DNA from: Bacteroidales bacterium
GTDB lineage: Bacteria > Bacteroidota > Bacteroidia > Bacteroidales > Paludibacteraceae
Reading direction: 5' to 3'
Assembly (NCBI GenBank): GCA_900767385.1
Contig: CAAFYY010000084.1
Location: 1 to 14,432, forward strand
Length of the DNA: 14,432 nucleotides
Shown: positions 1-6,343 of the stretch, piece after piece
Position numbering within the stretch: position 1 is the stretch's first letter
How the letters are laid out: each line of letters starts with the position of its first letter
The notes under the pieces: generated by a model
Databases searched by the model: none
What the model was told of the DNA's origin: nothing
What the model saw: only the letters and a program-made list of their open reading frames with translations
Position numbers and translations under genes: made by a program

Positions 1-161
1 CGGAATTTCCGCTGAGCGGTGTTCTTACTCGTCACTCTCCAGCGGAATTTCCGCTGAGCAGTGTTCTTACTCGTTACTCTCCAGCGGAATTTCCGCTGAG
101 CGGTGTTCTTACTCGTTACTCGCCAGCGGAATTTCCGCTGAGCAGTGTTCTTACTCGTTAC
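1..161. repeat. Tandem array of a 42-bp unit, about 3.8 copies
   Basis: Four head-to-tail copies begin at 1, 43, 85 and 127; the last stops after 35 bases. Each copy contains CGGAATTTCCGCTGAGC, and across each internal junction this forms the 17-nt palindrome CAGCGGAATTTCCGCTG (8-bp arms around one central T). Copies differ at unit position 18 (G, A, G, A in order), at position 33 (C in copy 1, T in the others) and at position 38 (G in copy 3). The G/A alternation suggests that an 84-bp double unit was duplicated. The array probably continues left of the window. One plus-strand frame is open through it (base 2 to a stop at 209-211, repeating 14 residues per unit) and one minus frame is also open within the repeats, but no start codon is visible. 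Intergenic minisatellite is the likelier reading; a coding tail of an off-window gene is possible. Confidence 0.95.
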
Positions 162-307
162 GTTATATACTAATAATATATGTTAACACGCAATTAACAT
201 TTCAGCAGTAAGAAAACTCATCAGAAAAGTTGATCATCGAACAGGAACGACAAACTTAACAAACTGATAATGTGGAACATAAAACACCACAAGGCAAAAA
301 AGTTGAG
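162..307. other. AT-rich spacer with a short inverted repeat
   Basis: No gene is supported between the 42-bp repeats and the fbp terminator. The one visible structure is a perfect inverted repeat at 180-200: ATGTTAA, a 7-nt spacer, then TTAACAT. It could be a binding site for a dimeric regulator or a chance event in AT-rich DNA. No TTTG/TAnnTTTG promoter pair was recognised here. Confidence 0.4.
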
Positions 308-346
308 ACAAAAAGAAATCCGACCCTTCCAGAGGGAAGGATCGGA
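308..346 (-). terminator. Rho-independent terminator of fbp
   Basis: Read on the minus strand, the arms TCCGATCCTTCC and GGAAGGGTCGGA (319-346) pair over 12 positions with one T-G wobble around a CTCT loop. A T-rich run (TTTCTTTTTG) follows. The hairpin begins about 25 nt after the fbp stop codon. Confidence 0.85.
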
Positions 347-371
347 CTATCTTTGTGAGAGGGGGAAGCCC

Positions 372-2351
372 TTATTTGTTGTTCTCTTTTACGAGGCCAT
401 AGCGGTAGGCCACGAGAAGCGAACGAAGTTCGTCCACCTCACGCTGGAGTTGACGTCCTTTGTCGGTATCGCGAACGAGCATACGCTGACTATTGAACTC
501 CACGATAGTACGCATTGACTTGATATCCAATCCCTCTTCTACAGCACGTTTGGCCGAGGTGAATGGCTCATGTTGTACCAACTGGAGACCCTGTGAGTTG
601 TAAACGAGTGTATAGCCTGCGATGCCGGTCTCTGGTTGGTAGGCGCGTGAGAAGCCGCCGTCGATAACAAACATCTTACCGTCTGCCTTGATTGGATTTT
701 CGCCCTTGATGGTCTTGACAGGCACGTGACCGTTGATGATATGACGATGTTCGCCCGTCACGCCAAACTCATCAAGGATACGTTCGCAGACATCAGCCTG
801 CTCACGGAGTTTGTAGTAGTGACCTTTGACCTCTTTGTGGAGCTCCTTCTCTGCCACAAAATAGCGTTCGAAAGTTGCCATCTTGCTCTTGTCGAAAGGA
901 GCAGCATCGGCACCGCACCAGAGATACCACATATAATCGAGGGCGAAGAGCTGCTCGTCGGCATCGCCTGTCTTGAAATAAGCTTCACGAACCAGACGGT
1001 CCACCTCGTCAAGCAGCGCCTTGCCAGCGAGCTGACGATTGCCAACGGTGACCTGTTTGAACGAGCCGTCTTCATTCAATGGGATAGAGGCATGGAACAT
1101 GAGGTTGCCGTTTTGCACAAGGTACATAGAGCCGTTGGTGAAGAAGAAACGCATATGTTTGTGGAGGCGTTCGCTATTGACGAAAGAGTTGCGAAGTTTG
1201 GTAACCAATTCAGCCTCTTCTGGTGTAAGTGCGTATGGGTCGGTAGGGTTGACGGTTGGGAAGTTGGTATCCAACATTGCATATTCCTGACCGTTGATTT
1301 TCAAGACGCCACGTTCGAAATCGATGCAGTGGAGGAGGTTGCGGTCGTCCATATTATATTCCTTATGGCGTGCGATGATAGCTGCCTCCAGTTTGAATTG
1401 GATGATGCTGATAGCCTTCTGCATCTTCGCAATCAGCTGTGCGTTTTTGTCGGAGTATTTGACGTCGGCAAACTTCAGTTTTGGTTGGAAGACGGTGCAA
1501 GGGTCTTCGCCATAGGTGTCCATGGCGAATGTTGCCAAAGGAAGGAGGTTGATGCCGTAGCCATCTTCAAGGGTGGTGAGGTTGCCGTAGCGCATGCAGA
1601 TACGAATCACGTTGGCAATACAGCTCTCGTTGCCGCAAGCAGCACCCATCCAGAGGATGTCGTGGTTGCCCCATTGGATATCAACATCGTGATAGTTCAT
1701 GAGGGTATCCATGATGACGTGCGCACCAGGACCACGGTCGTAGATATCGCCAACGATATGGAGTGAGTCGATGATGAGACGTTGGATGACCTCGCTCAAA
1801 GCAACAATAAATTCGTCGGCACGATTGATATTGATGATTGTTGAGAGGATGACCTTGAGATAAGCCTGTTTGTTAGGGTCGTTGAGGCTCTCGTGCATCA
1901 ACTCTTGAATGATATAAGAGAATTCTGCAGGGAGTGCCTTGCGCACTTTGGAGCGTGTATATTTTGCAGAGACAGCCTGACACACCTTAACCAGTTGGAT
2001 AAGTGTAACCATATACCACTCGGTAAGATTCTTTTCCTGTGGTTTTACCATCTCGAGTCGTTCGCGAGGATAGTAGATTAGCGTGCAGAGATCGCGTTTC
2101 TCCTGCTCGCGGAGAGTATCGCCAAACAGTTCATTGACTTTACGTTGTACAGAACCAGAAGCATTCTTCATCACATGTTGGAAAGCCTCATACTCGCCAT
2201 GAATATCGGAAAGGAAATATTCAGTTCCTTTAGGAAGGTTCATGATAGCCTCGAGATTGATAATCTCTGTGCTGGCAGCGGCAATGGTTGGAAAACTCTT
2301 CGAAAGCAACCTCAGATAAGGGAGTTGACTTTCGTCAATCGTTCTTTTCAT
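372..2351 (-). CDS. fbp: Fructose-1,6-bisphosphatase, class III
   Basis: This 659-residue protein hydrolyses fructose 1,6-bisphosphate to fructose 6-phosphate, the committed step of gluconeogenesis in the cytoplasm. It has the metallophosphoesterase motifs of the class III family in order: SDIHGE at about 48-53, GDIYDRG at 201-207, GNHD at 228-231, a conserved His at 420 (NLMFH), NGHVPV at 540-545 and DGGFS at 564-568. These supply the metal and phosphate ligands. The length matches the large Firmicutes/Bacteroidetes enzyme and excludes the roughly 330-residue class I and GlpX types. The ATG at 2351 sits about 30 bases after a good -7 box. A strong terminator follows the stop, so the gene is probably monocistronic, with its promoter embedded in a palindromic repeat. 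Confidence 0.97.
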   Translation of the reverse strand: MKRTIDESQLPYLRLLSKSFPTIAAASTEIINLEAIMNLPKGTEYFLSDIHGEYEAFQHVMKNASGSVQRKVNELFGDTLREQEKRDLCTLIYYPRERLEMVKPQEKNLTEWYMVTLIQLVKVCQAVSAKYTRSKVRKALPAEFSYIIQELMHESLNDPNKQAYLKVILSTIININRADEFIVALSEVIQRLIIDSLHIVGDIYDRGPGAHVIMDTLMNYHDVDIQWGNHDILWMGAACGNESCIANVIRICMRYGNLTTLEDGYGINLLPLATFAMDTYGEDPCTVFQPKLKFADVKYSDKNAQLIAKMQKAISIIQFKLEAAIIARHKEYNMDDRNLLHCIDFERGVLKINGQEYAMLDTNFPTVNPTDPYALTPEEAELVTKLRNSFVNSERLHKHMRFFFTNGSMYLVQNGNLMFHASIPLNEDGSFKQVTVGNRQLAGKALLDEVDRLVREAYFKTGDADEQLFALDYMWYLWCGADAAPFDKSKMATFERYFVAEKELHKEVKGHYYKLREQADVCERILDEFGVTGEHRHIINGHVPVKTIKGENPIKADGKMFVIDGGFSRAYQPETGIAGYTLVYNSQGLQLVQHEPFTSAKRAVEEGLDIKSMRTIVEFNSQRMLVRDTDKGRQLQREVDELRSLLVAYRYGLVKENNK

Positions 2352-2383
2352 TAGTCTATTTGTTATGTTATTATTTTCGAATG

Positions 2384-2414
2384 CAAAGGTAGTGCAAGGT
2401 GAGCGGAATACAAA
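2384..2414 (-). promoter_or_regulatory. fbp promoter (Bacteroidetes type)
   Basis: On the minus strand the -33 box TTTG (2414-2411) is separated by exactly 19 bases from the -7 box TACCTTTG (2391-2384), followed by CA. This matches the Bacteroidetes primary sigma consensus. The predicted leader before the fbp ATG is about 30 nt. The whole -33 region lies in one arm of the adjacent palindromic repeat. Confidence 0.75.
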
Positions 2415-2566
2415 ATAAAATTCATTTTATTTTTATTCCCGAACCGCAGCCTACCTTATTAAAAGGTAGTGCAAACCGAGCGGAGAACAAAAATAAATCA
2501 CATTTATTTTTTTATCCCGAGGTGCAGCCTACCTTATTAAAAGGTAGTGCAAGGTGAGCAGGAAGC
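2386..2566. repeat. Tandem palindromic repeat, period 77-78 bp, 2 full copies plus a half copy
   Basis: Copy A is 2386-2457, copy B 2463-2535 and half copy C 2541-2566. The same 5-bp spacer ATTAA separates A from B and B from C. Each full copy starts AAGGTAG and ends CTACCTT, and folds on itself. In A an outer 7-bp stem leads to GC/GC, then GGT/ACC, then a long A/T-rich inner stem (GGAATA...ATTCC side). In B the third stem is reversed to ACC/GGT, so pairing is kept while sequence changes. Read on the minus strand, each copy has TTTG, 19 bases, then TACCTTT plus G (A), T (B) or T (C). It looks like a duplicated promoter-bearing palindrome or a small non-autonomous element; no transposase is nearby. 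Confidence 0.85.
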
Positions 2567-2595
2567 AAAAAGAGTTGACCTCACGGGCCAACTCT
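2566..2595 (-). terminator. Rho-independent terminator of the helicase gene
   Basis: On the minus strand AGAGTTGGCC and GGTCAACTCT form a 10-bp stem (one G-T wobble) around a CGTGA loop. It runs directly into TTTTT and starts 7 bases after the helicase stop codon. Confidence 0.9.
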
Positions 2596-2602
2596 GTACA
2601 AT

Positions 2603-4321
2603 TTATCTATTCTTACGCCATGGTTTATCGCTCTTGGCGTTGCGGGGTCTGTCGTCTCTCTTTGGGCGATCATAGTCCTTACGTTTGTTGTGTCCCTCTT
2701 CACGATGGTGACGAGGAGGACGTTGCTGATTCTTCAGACGTTCCACAGCATAACGGCCGCCATCATTAGCAAAAGCATTCTCCAGTTGTTCTGCTTGATC
2801 AGCATAAACATCAAAGAATGTAAACTTTGTGTCGATGTCAACGTTGAGGATAGAGATGCTCTTGTCGTTGGTCACACGGTTAATCGTGCCCAGAATATCT
2901 CGAACGGTGGCGTTGTGTTTCTTGCCCATATTGAGTTTGAAACGGATGCGTTGTCCCTTCTTTGGTTCGCCACCCTCTTTAGACGATTTCTTGTCGGGGA
3001 TATTGAGGTCTGGCGCGTTGCGGTAATACTCAGCAAAGCGGTTGAACTCCAAAGCAACAAACTTCTTCAGCATCTCTTCCTTGGAGAGATAGGAGAGTTT
3101 GGCGGTCACCTCATTCATAAACGGCTCTATCTCCGCATCGCTGACCTGAGCATTCTCCATCTTGTTGATCAAAGCGAAGAGTTGCTTCTTGCACACCTCC
3201 ATACCATCTGGCACACGAAGTTGAGTGAATTCCTTCTTGATCATGCGTTCGATGTCCTTGATACGGTGCTTCTCACGCTGATGGATGATGCTGACGGAGA
3301 TACCGCGTTTGTTGGCTCGACCAGTACGACCGCTACGATGGGTATATACCTCAATGTCATCAGGAAGGTTGTAGTTGATGACATGAGTGAGGTCGCTCAC
3401 ATCGAGACCACGGGCAGCCACATCGGTGGCCACGAGAATCTGGAGGTTGTGAATACGGAATTTGTTCATCACAGTGTCGCGCTGAGCCTGACTCAAATCG
3501 CCATGAAGAGCATCGGCATTGTAGCCATCGCGCATCAATTTATCAGCTACTTCCTGAGTCTCTTGACGGGTGCGACAGAAGACAATGCCATAGATATCCG
3601 GATTGACGTCGACAATACGTTTTAGCGCGAGATAGCGGTTGGTAGCCTGAACCATATAATAGACATGCTCCACATTCTCAGCTCCGGCATTACGTTGTCC
3701 GACGCTAATTTCCTTTGGTTCTTTCATGTATCGGAGGGCGATACGCTGAATCTCTTTAGGCATGGTTGCCGAAAAGAGCAAGGTGCGACGTTCTGCCGGA
3801 AGTTGGGCAAGGATGATGTCCAAATCTTCCTGAAAACCCATATTGAGCATCTCGTCGGCTTCATCAAGCACGAGATATTCAACCGATTCCAAGTGTACCT
3901 TATCACGTGTAATCAAGTCAATCAAACGACCAGGAGTTGCAACAAGCACATGAGGCTGAACATCCAGTTGTTTGAACTGGGAAACGATATTCTCGCCACC
4001 ATAGACAGGAACGACCTTCATGCCCTTCATTTTAGAAGCATAGTTTCTCAAGTCGCTGGCAATCTGCATACACAATTCGCGGGTAGGCGACAAGACCAAC
4101 GCTTGGATACGATGCTCATCAAGGTTAAGCATGTTCAACAGAGGCAAACCGAAAGCAGCGGTTTTACCTGTGCCTGTTTGAGCCAGTGCAACAAGGTCGC
4201 CCTCTTCATGAAGCATGTATGGGATAACCTGTTCTTGAATAGGTGTTGGCTGTTCGTAGCCAAGTTCAGCGATACCTTCAAGAATAGCAGGCTGAAGTTC
4301 TAAATCATTAAATGTTGTCAT
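2603..4321 (-). CDS. deaD: DEAD-box ATP-dependent RNA helicase, DeaD/DbpA type
   Basis: This 572-residue helicase uses ATP to unwind short RNA duplexes and probably acts in ribosome assembly, mRNA turnover or cold adaptation. All core motifs are present: Q motif PTPIQ (25-29), motif I AQTGTGKT (47-54), PTREL (79-83), TPGR (129-132), DEAD (153-156), SAT (184-186), ARGLDV (303-308) and HRSGRTGR (328-335). A DbpA-like RNA-binding domain covers about 455-530, and a Lys/Arg-rich disordered tail follows (533-572). I chose the ATG at 4321. A further in-frame TTG at 4357 would add 12 residues but lies inside a hairpin. The extended C-terminus fits DeaD/CsdA or DbpA better than RhlE; which RNA it acts on cannot be read from the sequence. 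A strong terminator follows. Confidence 0.95.
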   Translation of the reverse strand: MTTFNDLELQPAILEGIAELGYEQPTPIQEQVIPYMLHEEGDLVALAQTGTGKTAAFGLPLLNMLNLDEHRIQALVLSPTRELCMQIASDLRNYASKMKGMKVVPVYGGENIVSQFKQLDVQPHVLVATPGRLIDLITRDKVHLESVEYLVLDEADEMLNMGFQEDLDIILAQLPAERRTLLFSATMPKEIQRIALRYMKEPKEISVGQRNAGAENVEHVYYMVQATNRYLALKRIVDVNPDIYGIVFCRTRQETQEVADKLMRDGYNADALHGDLSQAQRDTVMNKFRIHNLQILVATDVAARGLDVSDLTHVINYNLPDDIEVYTHRSGRTGRANKRGISVSIIHQREKHRIKDIERMIKKEFTQLRVPDGMEVCKKQLFALINKMENAQVSDAEIEPFMNEVTAKLSYLSKEEMLKKFVALEFNRFAEYYRNAPDLNIPDKKSSKEGGEPKKGQRIRFKLNMGKKHNATVRDILGTINRVTNDKSISILNVDIDTKFTFFDVYADQAEQLENAFANDGGRYAVERLKNQQRPPRHHREEGHNKRKDYDRPKRDDRPRNAKSDKPWRKNR

Positions 4322-4341
4322 TCTATCTGAATAAAAGATGA

Positions 4342-4364
4342 ATACTGTTTCTCTCAAACAGTAT
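4342..4364 (-). promoter_or_regulatory. Hairpin in the helicase leader
   Basis: On the minus strand ATACTGTTT, loop GAGAG, AAACAGTAT make a perfect 9-bp stem whose base is 20 nt from the helicase ATG. A modest T-rich stretch (TTCATCTTTTATTC) follows. It could be an RNA structure controlling the helicase message, a weak attenuator, or a regulator operator. No convincing separate helicase promoter was found between this hairpin and the tRNA-Ala terminator. Confidence 0.5.
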
Positions 4365-4371
4365 AACTATA

Positions 4372-4407
4372 TAAAAAAAGATGCCGATAGTACGACTCAT
4401 CGGCATC
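4372..4407 (-). terminator. Terminator after tRNA-Ala
   Basis: On the minus strand GATGCCGAT and ATCGGCATC (4407-4380) form a perfect 9-bp stem with a 10-nt loop, followed immediately by seven T. It lies 5 bases after the tRNA CCA end. Confidence 0.9.
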
Positions 4408-4412
4408 CTTGA

Positions 4413-4489
4413 TGGTGGAGATTAGGGGAATCGAACCCCTGACCTTTTGACTGCCAGTCAAACGCTCTAGCCAACTGAGCTAAACCCCC
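4413..4489 (-). tRNA. tRNA-Ala (anticodon GGC)
   Basis: A 77-nt cloverleaf including an encoded 3' CCA. The acceptor stem GGGGGTT pairs with AATCTCC and contains the G3-U70 wobble that identifies alanine tRNAs. The anticodon stem is TTTGA/TCAAA around CTGGCAG, giving GGC. The T arm is AGGGG-TTCGATT-CCCCT. Its own promoter lies upstream and a terminator downstream. Confidence 0.97.
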
Positions 4490-4505
4490 ATTGCTTTTAG
4501 CGGTG

Positions 4506-4536
4506 CAAAAGTACACAAAAGATATGATTGTACAAA
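4506..4536 (-). promoter_or_regulatory. Promoter of tRNA-Ala
   Basis: On the minus strand -33 TTTG (4536-4533), 19 bases, then -7 TACTTTTG (4513-4506) and CA. The -7 box ends 16 bases before the tRNA 5' end. Confidence 0.75.
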
Positions 4537-4626
4537 ATTTTCAACGATATTTATTTTAAAACTTTATACAAGGGGTAAAACGATGGGTTTATGGATAAGG
4601 GAGGAACTGTTATTAAGAAAAAGATG

Positions 4627-4634
4627 TATTTTTG
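4627..4634 (+). promoter_or_regulatory. -7 box upstream of yraN
   Basis: TATTTTTG followed by CA matches the Bacteroidetes TAnnTTTG -7 element, 18 bases before the chosen ATG. No clear TTTG is seen 19-21 bases upstream. The box overlaps the TTG at 4632, which therefore cannot be the start codon. Confidence 0.55.
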
Positions 4635-4652
4635 CAGTACGAATTAAACAAT

Positions 4653-5018
4653 ATGGCAGAACATAACGAACTCGGGCGTAAGGGCGAATTGATAGCCAAG
4701 GATTACCTGGAAGATAAAGGGTATTTCATTCGCGACTGCAACTGGAAATCGGGACACTATGAACTTGATATCGTTGCAGAGCATCAAAACACATTGGTTA
4801 TCGTAGAAGTCAAGACCCGCTCAAATGATATTTTTGCAAGTCCTTTTGACGCCATCAACGACCGTAAAATTCGCCGCATCGTGATGGCCGCTTCAAGCTA
4901 TGTTTTTCAACATTGCCTTGATATGGATGTAAGATTTGACGTTATCAGCGTGATTCCCGAAGGACTATCCTACAAAATTGAGCATATTGAGGACGCATTT
5001 TGGCCGCCGATGAACTAA
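4653..5018 (+). CDS. YraN/UPF0102 family predicted endonuclease-like protein
   Basis: This 121-residue protein belongs to the YraN (UPF0102) family, whose fold is that of PD-(D/E)XK nucleases and Holliday-junction resolvases. No settled biological role is known to me. The family motifs are visible: ELGRKGE near the N-terminus (6-12), YELDIV (36-41) with acidic residues E37 and D39, and VEVKTR (51-56), whose E52 and K54 form the ExK of the active site. The length is typical. The ATG at 4653 is preferred over a TTG at 4632, which falls in the promoter. It is transcribed away from tRNA-Ala and has no partner gene, so context gives no hint of function. Many genomes place yraN next to rnhB or rRNA-processing genes; that is not seen here. 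Confidence 0.93.
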   Translation: MAEHNELGRKGELIAKDYLEDKGYFIRDCNWKSGHYELDIVAEHQNTLVIVEVKTRSNDIFASPFDAINDRKIRRIVMAASSYVFQHCLDMDVRFDVISVIPEGLSYKIEHIEDAFWPPMN

Positions 5019-5019
5019 A

Positions 5020-5055
5020 AATAGGATTAAAACAGATACCTATTATTTTGATTAT
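5020..5055 (+). terminator. Possible weak terminator after yraN
   Basis: AATAGG (5020-5025) pairs with CCTATT (5039-5044) around a 13-nt loop, followed by a T-rich but interrupted stretch (ATTTTGATTATT). The stem is only 6 bp, so this is tentative. Confidence 0.3.
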
Positions 5056-5105
5056 TAGTACGCAATAAAAAATTTCGTTTTCTCAATAAAAAATTCAATC
5101 TAAAA

Positions 5106-5137
5106 TTTCTATAGAATCAGGAAAAGTGCTACCTTTG
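5106..5137 (+). promoter_or_regulatory. Promoter of the tRNA-Asn pair
   Basis: -7 box TACCTTTG at 5130-5137 followed by CA. A -33-like TTTC (one mismatch to TTTG) lies 20 bases upstream at 5106-5109. The first tRNA starts 46 bases after the -7 box. Confidence 0.7.
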
Positions 5138-5183
5138 CACCGCATTTGTGAAGGACACAAACCCCAAGCAAATCAAACAAAAT

Positions 5184-5257
5184 TCTTCCTTAGCTCAGTT
5201 GGTTAGAGCATCTGACTGTTAATCAGAGGGTCCTTGGTTCAAGTCCAAGAGGGAGAG
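5184..5257 (+). tRNA. tRNA-Asn (anticodon GTT), copy 1
   Basis: A 74-nt cloverleaf. The acceptor stem TCTTCCT pairs with AGGGAGA (one T-G wobble) and the discriminator is G. The anticodon loop CTGTTAA between TCTGA and TCAGA gives GTT. The T arm is CTTGG-TTCAAGT-CCAAG. U1-A72 with G73 agrees with asparagine tRNAs. The 3' CCA is not encoded (CAC follows). Confidence 0.97.
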
Positions 5258-5277
5258 CACAAACATAAAGAATTTAT

Positions 5278-5351
5278 TCTTCCTTAGCTCAGTTGGTTAG
5301 AGCATCTGACTGTTAATCAGAGGGTCCTTGGTTCAAGTCCAAGAGGGAGAG
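5278..5351 (+). tRNA. tRNA-Asn (anticodon GTT), copy 2
   Basis: Base-for-base identical to the first tRNA-Asn and 20 nt downstream of it, so the two are probably co-transcribed and processed from one precursor. CCA is again not encoded (CAG follows). A terminator hairpin begins 3 bases later. Confidence 0.97.
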
Positions 5352-5354
5352 CAG

Positions 5355-5385
5355 AAGAGAGTCTTACGAGACTCTCTTTTTGTTT
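5355..5385 (+). terminator. Terminator of the tRNA-Asn pair
   Basis: AAGAGAGTCT and AGACTCTCTT form a 10-bp stem around TACG, then a T-rich run (TTTTGTTTTT). Confidence 0.9.
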
Positions 5386-5399
5386 TTATGCCTGAGAGG

Positions 5400-5429
5400 C
5401 CGGAGAATCCGGAATGTCCGGGGAATCCG
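5400..5429. repeat. Short 9-bp CCGG-centred tandem repeat
   Basis: CCGGAGAAT, CCGGAATGT, CCGGGGAAT and a final CCG follow one another, so CCGG recurs at 5400, 5409 and 5418. It lies in the 58-bp gap between two converging terminators and is much more GC-rich than the surrounding spacers. No function can be assigned. Confidence 0.6.
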
Positions 5430-5443
5430 CTCCCAGAAAAACA

Positions 5444-5481
5444 AAAACCACCAAGTCGTCATAGAACAACTCGGTGGTTTT
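5444..5481 (-). terminator. Terminator of the YceD-rpmF operon
   Basis: On the minus strand AAAACCACC-G-AGT and ACT-T-GGTGGTTTT pair as a 13-position stem with one mismatch, followed by TGTTTTTC. The stem could also stop plus-strand read-through from the tRNA side, since A-rich and T-rich runs flank both ends. Confidence 0.85.
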
Positions 5482-5511
5482 ATTGCTTAGCTTTGCTGAA
5501 GCAAAAAAGTG

Positions 5512-5697
5512 TTATGCTTCTTGTTTTTCAGCAATAACCAATTTACCACGATAGTAACCACACTCTGGGCAAACGGTGTGATAGATGTGGAAAGCTCCGC
5601 AGTTTGAGCATTTTGCCAAGGTTGGAGCAACAGCTTTGTCATGAGTACGACGTTTTGCTGTTCTGGTGTTTGAGTGTTTTCGCTTAGGATGTGCCAT
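5512..5697 (-). CDS. rpmF: 50S ribosomal protein L32
   Basis: A 61-residue basic protein of the large ribosomal subunit. It begins MAHPKRKHS, the usual L32 opening (often AVPKRK), and carries a zinc ribbon with two CxxC pairs (C30/C33 and C43/C46). All four cysteines are kept, so it is the zinc-binding form. It lies 19 bases downstream of the YceD/DUF177 gene, the classic bacterial pairing, and ends just before a strong terminator. Confidence 0.97.
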   Translation of the reverse strand: MAHPKRKHSNTRTAKRRTHDKAVAPTLAKCSNCGAFHIYHTVCPECGYYRGKLVIAEKQEA

Positions 5698-5716
5698 ATT
5701 ACAATGCTTTAATTTA

Positions 5717-6235
5717 TTATTTCATTTGTTTTAAGGCGTCCCAACGTGGGTCGCTTATAGTTTCTTCTTCTTGAGTTTCTGCTCCAGGAGTATATCTTTC
5801 AATAACGTCTTCCATTTCCGGATTACATTCTCCTTCGGCATGTGTGTGGTTGAAGGGAAGTGCAAGCAGGATGGTTTCGTAAATCAGCCAAGAGACATCA
5901 AACTCGCCCTCCTGTTCGGGAACAACCACTACATTGTCGCCATCTTCTGCATACTCATCTCCGAAGATCACGGTGAAATCATCTTCTGCAACAACAGGAA
6001 GGGTCATTTCGTCGAGACATCTGTCGCAAGTGACAACCACATTTCCTTCTCCTTCGATGGTCAAACCGATGGTTTGTTGCGATTTTTTTACGGTAACAAC
6101 GACATTTACACTGCCATTCAGTATCTCATTTTGGTCCAAATCGGCGAAAAAATCATGCCCCAAGACATAATTAAACGTATGGCTGCCATGAGGTAACTTC
6201 TTAACTGGCAATATATAAGTACTATTATTATCCAC
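5717..6235 (-). CDS. YceD/DUF177 family protein
   Basis: The family is linked to 23S rRNA accumulation in bacteria and plants and is nearly always encoded next to rpmF, as here. The protein shows the CxxC motif (CDRCLDEM) in its centre, a long acidic stretch (EYAEDGDNVVVVPEQEGE) and the typical C-terminal DPRWDALKQ. I place the start at the GTG at 6235, giving 172 residues. An in-frame TTG at 6250 would add five residues but lies only about 10 bases after a -7 box, leaving almost no leader. No ATG is available before the CxxC motif, so the start is a rare type in either case. It is co-transcribed with rpmF. Confidence 0.9.
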   Translation of the reverse strand: MDNNSTYILPVKKLPHGSHTFNYVLGHDFFADLDQNEILNGSVNVVVTVKKSQQTIGLTIEGEGNVVVTCDRCLDEMTLPVVAEDDFTVIFGDEYAEDGDNVVVVPEQEGEFDVSWLIYETILLALPFNHTHAEGECNPEMEDVIERYTPGAETQEEETISDPRWDALKQMK

Positions 6236-6259
6236 TAATCCAATATGCAAAAAAGCGGT

Positions 6260-6268
6260 GCAAAGATA
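6260..6268 (-). promoter_or_regulatory. -7 box of the YceD-rpmF operon
   Basis: TATCTTTGC on the minus strand matches the Bacteroidetes -7 box. No TTTG is visible at the normal -33 distance. The box ends 10 bases before a TTG and 25 before the GTG chosen as start. Confidence 0.65.
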
Positions 6269-6343
6269 CGTTTTTTTTCAGAAAAAACCACTATTGTTCC
6301 ACTTATTATGTAGTTGATTTTCAAAGTTGCCAAAATTCTTGTC

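Noticed and set aside
1..161. CRISPR array
   Set aside because: The 42-bp unit repeats throughout with no unique spacers between conserved repeats, and no cas genes are present.
726..1766. Long plus-strand open frame (346 codons) inside fbp
   Set aside because: It is antisense to fbp, whose catalytic motifs are intact on the minus strand. The antisense translation has no recognisable domain and no promoter or leader.
2690..3625. Plus-strand open frame (311 codons) inside the helicase gene
   Set aside because: It is the antisense shadow of a gene with all DEAD-box motifs in the other strand; no family similarity.
4632..4652. Earlier TTG start for yraN
   Set aside because: The TTG is part of the -7 box, so it cannot be in the transcript. 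The ATG at 4653 matches the family N-terminus.
5328..5537. Small plus-strand open frame starting inside tRNA-Asn
   Set aside because: It begins in a tRNA, runs through two terminators, and has no promoter or similarity; the proline-rich part comes from the 9-bp CCGG repeat.
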